This document shows positions 33,703-41,374 of a DNA stretch of 64,000 bases, piece after piece. A model generated the notes under the pieces. It was not told the origin of the DNA. It worked only from the letters and a program-made list of their open reading frames with translations, and ran no database searches. Source of the DNA: Novosphingobium malaysiense (GTDB lineage Bacteria > Pseudomonadota > Alphaproteobacteria > Sphingomonadales > Sphingomonadaceae); the NCBI RefSeq assembly GCF_000802225.1, contig NZ_JTDI01000007.1, forward strand, positions 62,001-126,000, written 5' to 3'. The first letter of the stretch is position 1. Each line of letters begins with the position of its first letter. Both the position numbers and the translations under genes were made by a program.

Positions 33703-33808
33703 TTGGTGTCCCGCCCCCTGTTTTTGGTGGTATTTGTCCAACGTGAAAATGCCGCAACGCGCGGAAAGCTCTCAATTAAAAGTTTGCAACGGTGGAACGG
33801 GGCGTCGT

Positions 33809-34606
33809 TCACCCGCGCCTTTCCGGGCCGCGCAGGAGCACCACGAGCCCCTCGCCCGCCGGAATCTGCCCCGGCGCCACTGCCACCCGGCTGGCGTCGG
33901 CCCGCGCCCGTTCGAGAACCTTCCTCGGCACGCCGGGCTCGAAGGCGACGATGTCTGCCGATCCCATCAACCGCGCCTCCCGCAGCGTCAGGTCTTCGGG
34001 GTCATCGCTGCGCAGAACGATCTCGACAGCGCCCGTCGGGTCCGGATCCGCCTTCTCCCCGAGCCAATGCTCGACACGTCCCGGAGCGACCTCCGTCAAC
34101 ACGTCGAGCGCGCCTCCGGCGCCGAGCGCGGCATCGAGCGCCCGGCGGCGCGCGCCCGCGTCGGGAAAGCGCGTCCGCAAGGCTGCCCGCGCTTTCCCGA
34201 GCGCCGTAGCCAGCGGCCCGAGCGATTGCGGCAGGAGTTGCTCAAGCCGCAGTCGCAACTGCTTGGCCAGGCCCGCCGATGCCCCGCCGGTGCCGATGGC
34301 TACAAGCACCGGTGAACGGTCGAGGATGGACGGCACCGTGAAGTCGCACAGGGCCGGCCTGTCGGTGGCATTGACGAGCAGTCCTGCACATCGTGCCCGG
34401 ATCGCGTCCGCCTCGGCTGCACTGTCGCTGTCATGGGCAATGAAAGCCAACCGGGCTCCCTTGTCGATCCCCTCCTGCAGGTCGTCGATGACGAGGCCTC
34501 CGGCGCGCTGCACCAGCCGCCGCTTGGCTTCGGCCGCTTCCCCTGCACCGAGCACGACGACCGGCTGGCCGGAAATACGATGGAAAAGGGGAAGGGTTTC
34601 GATCAT
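33809..34606 (-). CDS. siroheme synthase N-terminal type (precorrin-2 dehydrogenase)
   Basis: The 265-residue protein starts like the CysG N-terminal or Met8p domain: LPLFHRISGQPVVVLGAGEA near residues 5-24 is the NAD site, and LVNATDRPALCDFTVPSIL near 88 and VAIGTGGASAGLAKQLR near 114 are specific to precorrin-2 oxidation and iron insertion. After about residue 190 there is only a fragment resembling the first part of the uroporphyrinogen methyltransferase domain (DLTLREARLMGSADIVAFE), with its glycine-rich SAM loop lost. A separate CobA must supply precorrin-2. No cys genes are adjacent. Confidence 0.85.
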   Translation of the reverse strand: MIETLPLFHRISGQPVVVLGAGEAAEAKRRLVQRAGGLVIDDLQEGIDKGARLAFIAHDSDSAAEADAIRARCAGLLVNATDRPALCDFTVPSILDRSPVLVAIGTGGASAGLAKQLRLRLEQLLPQSLGPLATALGKARAALRTRFPDAGARRRALDAALGAGGALDVLTEVAPGRVEHWLGEKADPDPTGAVEIVLRSDDPEDLTLREARLMGSADIVAFEPGVPRKVLERARADASRVAVAPGQIPAGEGLVVLLRGPERRG

Positions 34607-34686
34607 CGCCAGACCGTAGCGGGGGAAACGGCCAAGCCCAAGACCTCGCACGCGGGCCGCGACAGGCGTCTGGCACGGGACGTTTC

Positions 34687-34713
34687 GTCGCCTTCCGCAC
34701 TCGGAAAGGCGAC
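34687..34713. terminator. hairpin in divergent gap
   Basis: GTCGCCTTCCG pairs with CGGAAAGGCGAC with one bulged base and a short loop. It lies between the divergent siroheme synthase and periplasmic protein genes and may be a leader hairpin or an operator; a true terminator role is not clear. Confidence 0.35.
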
Positions 34714-34781
34714 AATCGGCAACCGCCAAGAGCCGGAAGCGTTTTCCTCACGTAACCGAAGTTGCTTTCGGGAGAATGCAG

Positions 34782-35144
34782 ATGACCGGAAAGATCATAC
34801 CTGTCCTTTTCGGGGCGGCTCTGGGCCTGGCCGCGCCGGCACCGGCACAGGACGTCGCGGCCCGCGCCTCTGCCGGTCCGGCGACCAGTCCCGCCATGGC
34901 GCCCCCCGACGTGGTGACTGTCCGCAATATCACGCGTGTCGAACTCACGCCGGGGCTGCCCATCGTGGATGACAGCGGGGCGCAGATCGGCACTGTCAAG
35001 AAAGTGGCCGGCAACACCATCGTGATCACGGATGGCACCGCGGACTACAAGGTGCCGATCACGCAGTTGTACGCATATCGCAAGGATGCCGCCGACCATT
35101 TTGCCAGCCGCCTGCCCAAGTCGGTTCTCGAACGAGAGGAGTAG
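34782..35144 (+). CDS. secreted protein with PRC-barrel-like domain
   Basis: The 120-residue protein has a signal peptide (MTGKIIPVLFGAALGLAAPA, cleavage near APA-QDV). The mature part has a Pro/Ala linker and then a small beta domain, PIVDDSGAQIGTVKKVAGNT near residue 60 and VITDGTADYKVPITQLYA near 80, whose pattern resembles a PRC-barrel strand set. The ATG at 34782 has GGGAG 7 bases upstream. It should be periplasmic; its partner is unknown. Confidence 0.65.
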   Translation: MTGKIIPVLFGAALGLAAPAPAQDVAARASAGPATSPAMAPPDVVTVRNITRVELTPGLPIVDDSGAQIGTVKKVAGNTIVITDGTADYKVPITQLYAYRKDAADHFASRLPKSVLEREE

Positions 35145-35300
35145 CGCGCCGGCAAAAGGGCGATTGCTTGTGCCATGGACGATTTCGCGTCCGCTGGCCT
35201 CGGCTGCGGATGTTACGAATGTGTGCTTCGGGAACCCTTGGCTATGCTCCCCGTTGCACAAATGCACAGTTTCACAGCGGCTTGCAAAGGAGAGTGCCCC

Positions 35301-35510
35301 ATGGCTGATTCGACACCCACAGGACGCGCCAAGTGGTTCTGGATCATCGTGATCCTGCTTTTGCTCGTGGTCCTTGTGGTCTGGCTGTTCTCGCCATCGG
35401 GTGACAGCAACGATGTGGCCGTCACTGCGCAGGCGACCGAGGATTCGAGCCAATGGGTGGAGGAACCCTCCGGTCCGAAGGTCCCTGTAGACTTGCCGAC
35501 ATCGCAGTAG
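35301..35510 (+). CDS. small single-span membrane protein
   Basis: The 69-residue product has a short cytoplasmic end (MADSTPTGRAK), one strong membrane segment (WFWIIVILLLLVVLVVWLF) and an acidic periplasmic tail (SNDVAVTAQATEDSSQWVEE). AAGGAGAG sits 6 bases before the ATG, a strong ribosome site that fixes the start. The function is unknown. The 155-base gap before it shows no other gene. Confidence 0.75.
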   Translation: MADSTPTGRAKWFWIIVILLLLVVLVVWLFSPSGDSNDVAVTAQATEDSSQWVEEPSGPKVPVDLPTSQ

Positions 35511-35635
35511 GCAGCGACCCCGCGATTTCATGAGCTTCGCAGCGCGCCGCAATGGAATGCGGTGCGCTGTCGCTTGCGGTACCGGCCGGGCTTGGGCATG
35601 CTTGCGGCAAAATCGCAAGGGGGAGAACCATAACC

Positions 35636-36067
35636 ATGCCCACTATCAACCAGACGCTTGTCCTGGTGCCGATGCTCGTGGTCGTCGCACTGACGTTCAT
35701 TGCCTTCGTAAGGATGGCTGTAGCCCGCGGGGCGGCAGTGAAGGCCGGGCAGGATCCGAACTTCTATCGCGCTCATCTCGGTTCGCCGGAGCCTGAACCT
35801 GCGACGGCGGCGGCACGGCACTGGGACAATCTGTTCGAACTGCCGACGTTGTTCTACGCCGGCTGCCTCACCGCGTTCGTGCTCGGCGCCGTGGGCACAT
35901 GGACCCTGGTCTTCGCCTGGGGCTATGCGATTTCACGCCTGGCGCAGAGTGCCGTGCACATGACGTCCAACAATCCGGGGCCGCGCGGTATCGCCTTCAG
36001 TCTCGGCACGCTGTTCATGCTGGCGCTGTGGATCAACGTCGGCAGCGCGATCGTCGCCGCGCTCTAG
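35636..36067 (+). CDS. MAPEG family membrane protein
   Basis: The 143-residue protein has four membrane segments and the MAPEG pattern, with RHWDNLFELPTLFYAGCL near residue 62 and WGYAISRLAQSAVHMTSNNP near 95. MAPEG proteins are trimeric membrane enzymes or relatives that use glutathione; bacterial members are mostly uncharacterised. GGGGGAG lies 10 bases before the ATG. Its stop TAG shares the palindrome CTAG with the stop of the convergent gene, an overlap of 4 bases. Confidence 0.85.
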   Translation: MPTINQTLVLVPMLVVVALTFIAFVRMAVARGAAVKAGQDPNFYRAHLGSPEPEPATAAARHWDNLFELPTLFYAGCLTAFVLGAVGTWTLVFAWGYAISRLAQSAVHMTSNNPGPRGIAFSLGTLFMLALWINVGSAIVAAL

Positions 36068-36339
36068 AGCCTGTCACGCTCCATTGCCTCGACGGCGTCC
36101 TTCGATTCCTTGAGGCCCATTCCGGTCGCTTCGCGCAAAAGCTTGATCGCATCGATCTTGTGGCCCTCTGCCACCGCCGTTTCGATTTCCGCGCGCAGCG
36201 CCGGGCCGAGGTCGAAATAAGCAGGCGGGAGCGGGGCCGATGCACCGCGTCTGCGCGCCGTGCCACGCCCGGCCATCCAGCCCAGCGCGAACACGACAAG
36301 CAACATCAGCATGAACAGTAGCCAGTCCAGCCCGCTCAT
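36064..36339 (-). CDS. membrane-anchored protein with L7/L12-like C-terminal domain
   Basis: The 91-residue protein has an N-terminal membrane segment (WLLFMLMLLVVFALGWMAG), an Arg-rich stretch, and a soluble end, EGHKIDAIKLLREATGMGLK then ESKDAVEAMER, that closely follows the helical part of the ribosomal L7/L12 C-terminal domain (KI.VIK.VRE.TGLGLKEAK..VE). That domain binds translation GTPases on ribosomes; here it would sit at the inner face of the membrane. The ATG overlaps the stop of the upstream gene (ATGA) and the stop overlaps the convergent MAPEG gene. Confidence 0.8.
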   Translation of the reverse strand: MSGLDWLLFMLMLLVVFALGWMAGRGTARRRGASAPLPPAYFDLGPALRAEIETAVAEGHKIDAIKLLREATGMGLKESKDAVEAMERDRL

Positions 36340-36596
36340 GCGCCGATCTCCCCGCTCGTAAGCGTTCGGATGTGCACTTCGCGCTCTCCGGCGAGATGCC
36401 GGTTTTGTCGCCCGCAGATACCGACATCATCGAGCACTGCACGTTCGAACTCGGCATGACGGGTGCGTCCGATCTTGTCGTTGACCAGGCCGGGCTGGCC
36501 GGTGCCCAAGTTCAAGGTCCGGAGATCGGCCGTCTGCCCCAGTCTTTCGGGCGCGATTTGAAACTCGAAGGGTCGCACGCTCGATTCAGAAGACAT
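36336..36596 (-). CDS. 86-residue protein of unknown function
   Basis: Translation from ATG 36596 gives 86 residues starting MSSESSVRPFEFQIAPERLG and ending with LTSGEIGA. The support is a perfect GGGAGG ribosome site 6 bases before the ATG and an ATGA overlap with the next gene, which together suggest a translated and coupled gene. Codon third positions are mostly G or C. No family is recognised. A longer frame to 36731 is open but less likely. An overlapping plus-strand frame (36372-36872) is rejected. Confidence 0.5.
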   Translation of the reverse strand: MSSESSVRPFEFQIAPERLGQTADLRTLNLGTGQPGLVNDKIGRTRHAEFERAVLDDVGICGRQNRHLAGEREVHIRTLTSGEIGA

Positions 36597-36772
36597 AGCC
36601 GTCCTCCCGTCTTCAGGGTTGCTCCATACCATGATCTCGCCGCGTTGCCGCATGAACGTACGTTCACTGTCCGACACTGCGCAAAGCGGACCTGCACCCG
36701 GAATGTAGAGAAGCCGCGACGGCCCGATCATGGCGTGCCCCTGATCGCATGCCGAATCGCTTGCCCGCCGAA

Positions 36773-36805
36773 CCGCCGTCCCCGGGGGGGGCTAAGGGAC
36801 GGCGG
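36773..36805 (-). promoter_or_regulatory. leader hairpin with G8 loop
   Basis: CCGCCGTCCC and GGGACGGCGG pair perfectly over 10 bases around a 13-base loop that contains eight G in a row on the plus strand. In the minus-strand transcript it falls between the 15-codon frame and the 86-residue gene. It may be a pause or attenuation hairpin. Confidence 0.45.
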
Positions 36806-36872
36806 CCGGCACAGCTCGGGGCCGCACCGTGGACGGGCGTATTGCAAGGGCAGGAGACAACGGCCGCGATGA

Positions 36873-36920
36873 CTACCGGCCGAAAAATCGCCCAAGTATA
36901 TTAAAGATCTCAGTATTCAT
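36873..36920 (-). CDS. possible 15-residue leader peptide
   Basis: ATG at 36920 opens a 15-codon frame for MNTEIFNILGRFFGR, with GAGG 8 bases upstream, an ideal ribosome site. The peptide is amphipathic and has three Phe and two Arg near its end. It lies downstream of a good promoter and upstream of a hairpin and the 86-residue gene, the position of a leader peptide. A chance frame in AT-rich sequence cannot be excluded. Confidence 0.35.
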   Translation of the reverse strand: MNTEIFNILGRFFGR

Positions 36921-36980
36921 TCAAATTACCTCACTGCCACAGCAAGGCAAGCTGGATTGCCACCGAAATGAACCCTAACA

Positions 36981-37009
36981 CCTGCCGATAGGATTAAATA
37001 TCGGTAAGG
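36981..37009 (-). promoter_or_regulatory. leader hairpin near predicted transcript start
   Basis: CCGATA and TATCGG pair around an 8-base AT-rich loop, extended by CCT / AGG across small internal mismatches. It would form at the 5' end of the transcript from the promoter at 37017-37045. Confidence 0.4.
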
Positions 37010-37016
37010 CAAAACC

Positions 37017-37045
37017 TTTAAAATCAGACCGAGAACTCAATTCAA
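37017..37045 (-). promoter_or_regulatory. predicted promoter in AT-rich gap
   Basis: On the minus strand TTGAAT (37045-37040) and TTTAAA (37022-37017) are exactly 17 bases apart. It would drive the leader frame, the 86-residue gene and the L12-like gene. It lies just past the terminator of the upstream gene. Confidence 0.45.
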
Positions 37046-37048
37046 ATG

Positions 37049-37074
37049 AAAAAAGCAACCCCGTTAGTAGGGTT
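37049..37074 (-). terminator. intrinsic terminator after the DUF4870-like gene
   Basis: On the minus strand AACCC-N8-GGGTT is followed after one G and one C by TTTTTT, the layout of a rho-independent terminator. It lies about 120 bases after the stop of the membrane protein gene. A perfect 14-base palindrome, GCTGCAATTGCAGC, lies just before it at 37083-37096. Confidence 0.6.
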
Positions 37075-37196
37075 AACTACATGCTGCAATTGCAGCCCAC
37101 CCTTCACCTGACCAGTAACAGGCTCAATAAGCGGCAGTCGCCAGGAAGGCGTTCGCGTGTGCGAAATTTCCGGTCAACGCCCGGACGGGCGTTCAA

Positions 37197-37565
37197 TCAG
37201 ATGGTCCAGGAGCCGGGATTCGGCATCGGGGCGTGTTTTTGCGCGTTGATCAGGCACAGGACGCTGCGCACGATCACGAGGATCGCCGTCGCAAGAAGCA
37301 CCAGAAAGCCGATCAGCACGATCATCAGCAGAAAGCCGGCGATCGACCCCACAAGCGCGATCCAGAACGTATTGATCAGATACTGGTAGTGCGAAACTTC
37401 CCAATCCGCCTTGGGTTCGTTGCGCCAGACAAAGGCCAGAACGACGCCGATGATCCCCGTGACCCCGACCACGAAGGATGCGAGGTAGAGCAGGCTGATG
37501 ATCGTCGGGTTGTTGAATTCGAAACCCGAAGCCGGGTTCGAGGGCTTGCGGTCGAGATCGTCCAT
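37197..37565 (-). CDS. DUF4870-like membrane protein
   Basis: The 122-residue protein has about three membrane segments: IISLLYLASFVVGVTGIIGV near 22, NTFWIALVGSIAGFLLMIVL near 65, and ATAILVIVRSVLCLINAQ near 93. HYQYLINTFW and the closing loop are like DUF4870 or YtpI-type small membrane proteins. The ATG has GGGAGG 6 bases upstream. The function is unknown. It lies 84 bases downstream of the SDR gene in the same direction. Confidence 0.75.
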   Translation of the reverse strand: MDDLDRKPSNPASGFEFNNPTIISLLYLASFVVGVTGIIGVVLAFVWRNEPKADWEVSHYQYLINTFWIALVGSIAGFLLMIVLIGFLVLLATAILVIVRSVLCLINAQKHAPMPNPGSWTI

Positions 37566-37649
37566 GGCTTGCCTCCCTGTCGCCAGAATGCGCACCGCGG
37601 GGATGGTGCCTTCTTTGCGCTTCGGGTGCAACCGCCCTCTGCCGGTGCG

Positions 37650-38429
37650 TCAGGCGAGGTCTTTCATGCTCTGCGCCATCGCCGTCAGCGCTTCGCGGCG
37701 CGGCATGGCGCGCAATTGGGAGAACATCTCGCGGTAATGGGCATTGGGAACGAAAGTGGGCCCTTCGCGCAGGTTGTCCAGTGTGAGCCGGGCCACCTCG
37801 GCGGCAGCCTGCAGGTTGGCGAGGCCGGGCATGCCGGCCGTAGCTTCGGATTCGGTTGCACCGGGGCACAGCGTCAGCACGTCCACGCCGGTGCCCTGCA
37901 ACTCGCCCCACAGGCCCTCGCCCAGAGACACGACCAGCGCCTTCGATGCCGAATAGGCCGTCGAGTATGGGCAGCCGATCAGTCCCTCGACCGAGGCGGT
38001 GAAAACGATCCCTCCGCGCCCGCGCGCTTTCAGACGGGAGATGAAGCCATGCGCCAGTTGCATCGGTGCCTGGCAATTGACCGCGAGCATCTTGGCCATC
38101 GCCGAAGCGTCCTTGGTCTCGAAGGCACCCTTGAGGTTGAAGCCGGCATTGCTGACGACGAGGCCGATGTCGCTGCCTTCCGTCTCCGCCAGCAGCCTTG
38201 CGGGCGCTTCGGGATCGGACAGGTCGGCGCCGATCACCCGCGTGCGTACGCCGCATGAACTGAGCAGGCGCTGCGCCAGGGCCTCGAGCCGATCGGTGCG
38301 CCGCGCCGTGAGCACCAGATCGAACCCACGCGCGGCGAGTTCCTCGGCAAAGGCGAGGCCGATGCCGGACGAGGCGCCCGTCACCAGGGCGATGGGTCCG
38401 TAGGTCTCGCGGAATTCCTCTGGCTTCAT
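37650..38429 (-). CDS. short-chain dehydrogenase/reductase
   Basis: The 259-residue protein is a classical SDR with the cofactor site ALVTGASSGIGLAFAEEL near residue 14, SNAGFNLKG near 94, the catalytic Ser in VFTASVEG near 142, and YSTAYSASK near 155 with catalytic Tyr and Lys. After the active site it has LTLCPGATESE near 185. The Arg-containing ARRTDR after strand 2 suggests NADPH. The substrate is unknown. It is divergent from the carboxylesterase gene with 45 bases between the starts. Confidence 0.9.
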   Translation of the reverse strand: MKPEEFRETYGPIALVTGASSGIGLAFAEELAARGFDLVLTARRTDRLEALAQRLLSSCGVRTRVIGADLSDPEAPARLLAETEGSDIGLVVSNAGFNLKGAFETKDASAMAKMLAVNCQAPMQLAHGFISRLKARGRGGIVFTASVEGLIGCPYSTAYSASKALVVSLGEGLWGELQGTGVDVLTLCPGATESEATAGMPGLANLQAAAEVARLTLDNLREGPTFVPNAHYREMFSQLRAMPRREALTAMAQSMKDLA

Positions 38430-38474
38430 GGCGCCCTCCGGCTAGCATTGTCGCTTGTCAGGGGAGAGAAAACG

Positions 38475-39935
38475 ATGACGCAGCCGATTGTCCAGACGCG
38501 CGCAGGCAAGATCGCGGGGACGCAACATGACGGGTTCCGGCGCTGGCTGGGCATCCCCTATGCGCAGGCCCGGCGTTTCGCGGCGCCAGAACCCGCAGCG
38601 CCCTGGGCCGGCGAACACGCTGCCACCGCATTCGGCAAGCAATGTGCCCAGCAGTTCGGCCGCAAGGTTCGGGCGGCCTATGCACAGAGCGAGGGCTTCG
38701 GCGAGGACTGCCTCTATCTCAACGTGTGGTCGCCCGACGGCGGCACCACCGCGCCCAAGCCAGTGATGGTCTGGATCCACGGCGGTGCTTTCGTCGCGGG
38801 CGGAGCGGATAGCTACGACGGTTGGCAACTCTCCACCGAGGGCGATGTCGTGGTGGTCACGATCAACTACCGGCTGGGCGTGTTCGGGTTCGTCAACTTC
38901 GGCGAAGGCCTGGGCTTGCCGGCGATCCCCTCCAACCTTGGCCTGCGCGACCAGATCGCGGCGCTCGCATGGGTGCGGGACAACATCGCGGCTTTTGGCG
39001 GCGACCCCGACAAGGTGACGATCTTCGGCGAATCCGCGGGCTCCATGTCGGTTTCGCTGCTGATGCTTTCACCCCTGGCGCAGGGCCTTTTCCACGGCGC
39101 GATCATGCAGTCGGGCGCCGTCAGCCTGATTCACGACCGCGACCGCTCGATCAACGATGCGCGCCGCTATGCCGAGGTGCTCGACCTCGACCAGTCTGGC
39201 TTCGCCAAGCTCCAGTCGCTCTCTGCAATGGAGCTGCTCCAGGCCCAGGCCCGGGTCGGCGCGATGGTCGAGCCCGGCATCCCGGCAGCTCCATGGTACG
39301 ACGACGATGTCCTGCCCGCCTCGCTGGCAGACGCCCACAAGCGGGAGATGGCCCCGGTTCCGTTGATCGCGGGTGCCACGCGCGAGGAGATACGCCTGTT
39401 CCGCATCCTGCCCGGAAACATCCTGCCGACGAAGCGCGAGGACCTGGAACACCTTGTCCGCAACCAGCTGGATCAGGTCCACGCCGAACGGATCCTGGCG
39501 CAGTATCCGCGCAACAAGCGGGGCGAGATCGCGCTCGGCACCGACCTCACGTTCCTGATGCCCACCCGCAACTTCGCCACCCGCCACGCCGCGCACCAGC
39601 CGACATGGTTCTATCGCTTCGACTACGCCAATCCGTTCTTCGGCGCCGCCCATGCCATGGATCTCGGGGTGTTCTGGCCGATGCAGGGCCTGCGCGCGTT
39701 CATCGTCAGGGGCGGGCTCAACCGCGGGCGGCGAAAGGCGCTGGGCGTGCGCATGCGCCGTCACTGGGCTCATTTCGCCCACCACGGCACGCCCGGGGAA
39801 GACTGGCCGTCCTTCACGCCGGAGGGCCAGCAGATCCGCAGCTATGCTCTGGAGGACGCGATGCTCGAAGACCCGGACGCCGCGCGTTTCGCCGCGTGGG
39901 GCGGCGCAGACGTGAAGGCGCGGATCGGGCTCTAG
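38475..39935 (+). CDS. type B carboxylesterase
   Basis: The 486-residue protein is an alpha/beta hydrolase of the carboxylesterase/para-nitrobenzyl esterase family. It has EDCLYLNVWSPDG near residue 76, the oxyanion hole HGGAFVAGG near 98, and the nucleophile elbow FGESAGSMSVSLL near 185. The likely acid and His come at about 300-310 and 395 (AHAMDLGVFW). No signal peptide is seen, so it is probably cytoplasmic. The ATG at 38475 has GGGGAG 8 bases upstream; the longer frame from 38448 is rejected. Confidence 0.9.
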   Translation: MTQPIVQTRAGKIAGTQHDGFRRWLGIPYAQARRFAAPEPAAPWAGEHAATAFGKQCAQQFGRKVRAAYAQSEGFGEDCLYLNVWSPDGGTTAPKPVMVWIHGGAFVAGGADSYDGWQLSTEGDVVVVTINYRLGVFGFVNFGEGLGLPAIPSNLGLRDQIAALAWVRDNIAAFGGDPDKVTIFGESAGSMSVSLLMLSPLAQGLFHGAIMQSGAVSLIHDRDRSINDARRYAEVLDLDQSGFAKLQSLSAMELLQAQARVGAMVEPGIPAAPWYDDDVLPASLADAHKREMAPVPLIAGATREEIRLFRILPGNILPTKREDLEHLVRNQLDQVHAERILAQYPRNKRGEIALGTDLTFLMPTRNFATRHAAHQPTWFYRFDYANPFFGAAHAMDLGVFWPMQGLRAFIVRGGLNRGRRKALGVRMRRHWAHFAHHGTPGEDWPSFTPEGQQIRSYALEDAMLEDPDAARFAAWGGADVKARIGL

Positions 39936-39944
39936 CGGAAAGCC

Positions 39945-41270
39945 TCAGACCAGGCTCAGGAACAGTCCCGCAAGCGCCGCGCTCATCAGGTTGGAAAGGC
40001 TGCCCGCCGCCAGCGCCCGAATGCCCAGTCTGGCAATCACCGGACGCTGATTCGGCGCGAGGCCGCCCGTAACCGCCATCTGGATCGCGATTGACGAGAA
40101 GTTGGCGAACCCGCACAGCGCGAAGGTGACGATCGCGACGGTGCGCGCGGACAGGGTGCTGTCCTGCCCCAGTTCGATGAACGAAACGAATTCGTTGAGA
40201 ACGATCTTGGTGCCGAACAGGCCGCCGGCATGCATCGCCTCGTTCCAGTCCGGCGCGCCGAGCAGGAAGAACACGGGCGCAAAGACATAGCCGAGCAGCG
40301 ACTGGAAAGTGACGCCCTGGAACCCGAACAGGCCCGCCGCCCAGCCGACGAGGCCGTTGGCGAGCGCGATCAGGGCGACGAAGGCCAGCACCATTGCGCC
40401 GACGGCGACAGCCAGCTTCACGCCCGTCTGCGCGCCTTGCGATGCCGCCATGATTATGTTCGCGGGTTCTTCGTCCTCGTGCTCAACCGGCTCGACCTCG
40501 TCCACGTGGACTCCCGGCTGGTGCGTCACGTCGTCGCGGTTGAGCGCAGCGGCGGCCATGCCGGCCGGCGGCACATAGCCTTCGTGCACGTTGCTTTCGT
40601 CGGGGTGCGGCCCGCGCGGATCGGGCATGATCATCTTCGCCATGAAGATGCCGCCCGGCGCCGACATGAAGGCGGCGGCCACGAGATAGTCGATGCGGAT
40701 GCCCATCGAGGCATAGGCTGCCAGGATCGTGCCCGCCACGCCGGCCAGGCCGACGGTCATCACGCAGAACAGCTGTGAGGGATTGAGGCTGGCGAGATAG
40801 GGCCGGATCACCAGCGGGCTTTCGCTCTGGCCGACGAAGATGTTCGAGGCCGCGCACAGGCTTTCCACCTTGCTGATCCCGGTCACCTTCTCCAGCGCCC
40901 CGCCGATCCAGTGGATCACCAGCGGCATGATGCGCAGGTAATAGAGGATCGAGATCAGCGATGCGAAGAAGATGATCACCGGCAGCGCCGCGATCGCGAA
41001 GCTGGTGCCGCCGATCTCGGGCGATGCGAGGGGGCCGAACAGGAAATCGACACCGGCATGGGCATAGCCGAGCAGGCTCTCGACGCCCGCGGCCGCGCCG
41101 CGCAATACCCGGTTGCCGAAAGGAACATAGAGCACGAGTGCGGCGAAACCCGCCTGCAGCGCGAATGCCGCGCCGACCACGCGCAGCCGGATCGCCTTGC
41201 GGTCCGCAGAGAGCAGAAATGCTGCCGTCATGATGAGAACGATGCCCAGCAGGCTGTAGACGACATGCAT
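39945..41270 (-). CDS. concentrative nucleoside transporter (NupC/CNT family)
   Basis: The 441-residue inner-membrane protein matches the CNT family, which brings in nucleosides with H+ or Na+. The motif SNIFVGQSESPLVIRPYL near 142 is diagnostic; AGVAGTILAAYASMG near 178, LFGTKIVLNEFVSFIEL near 350 and CGFANFSSIAIQMA near 388 complete the transport core. Between about 215 and 260 there is a hydrophilic, acidic and His-containing insert (HVDEVEPVEHEDEEP), common in alphaproteobacterial members. It is convergent with the esterase gene, 9 bases apart. Confidence 0.92.
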   Translation of the reverse strand: MHVVYSLLGIVLIMTAAFLLSADRKAIRLRVVGAAFALQAGFAALVLYVPFGNRVLRGAAAGVESLLGYAHAGVDFLFGPLASPEIGGTSFAIAALPVIIFFASLISILYYLRIMPLVIHWIGGALEKVTGISKVESLCAASNIFVGQSESPLVIRPYLASLNPSQLFCVMTVGLAGVAGTILAAYASMGIRIDYLVAAAFMSAPGGIFMAKMIMPDPRGPHPDESNVHEGYVPPAGMAAAALNRDDVTHQPGVHVDEVEPVEHEDEEPANIIMAASQGAQTGVKLAVAVGAMVLAFVALIALANGLVGWAAGLFGFQGVTFQSLLGYVFAPVFFLLGAPDWNEAMHAGGLFGTKIVLNEFVSFIELGQDSTLSARTVAIVTFALCGFANFSSIAIQMAVTGGLAPNQRPVIARLGIRALAAGSLSNLMSAALAGLFLSLV

Positions 41271-41374
41271 CGAGGCGGAAATCTTTCGTGAAATGGGAGG
41301 AGGAATTGGGAGAACCTATCGGCCCGGACCCGACACGGCTAGTCCAATTGTCTCCACCCCGTTAGAGGATGGTC

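Noticed and set aside
36372..36872. Plus-strand frame of 166 codons
   Set aside because: It is antisense to the 86-residue gene, which has a strong ribosome site and couples to the next gene. The plus-strand translation looks random and Arg-rich at its end.
37174..38448. Minus-strand frame of 424 codons over the SDR gene
   Set aside because: It is in another frame of the same strand as the SDR and DUF4870-like genes, which have proper motifs, starts and ribosome sites.
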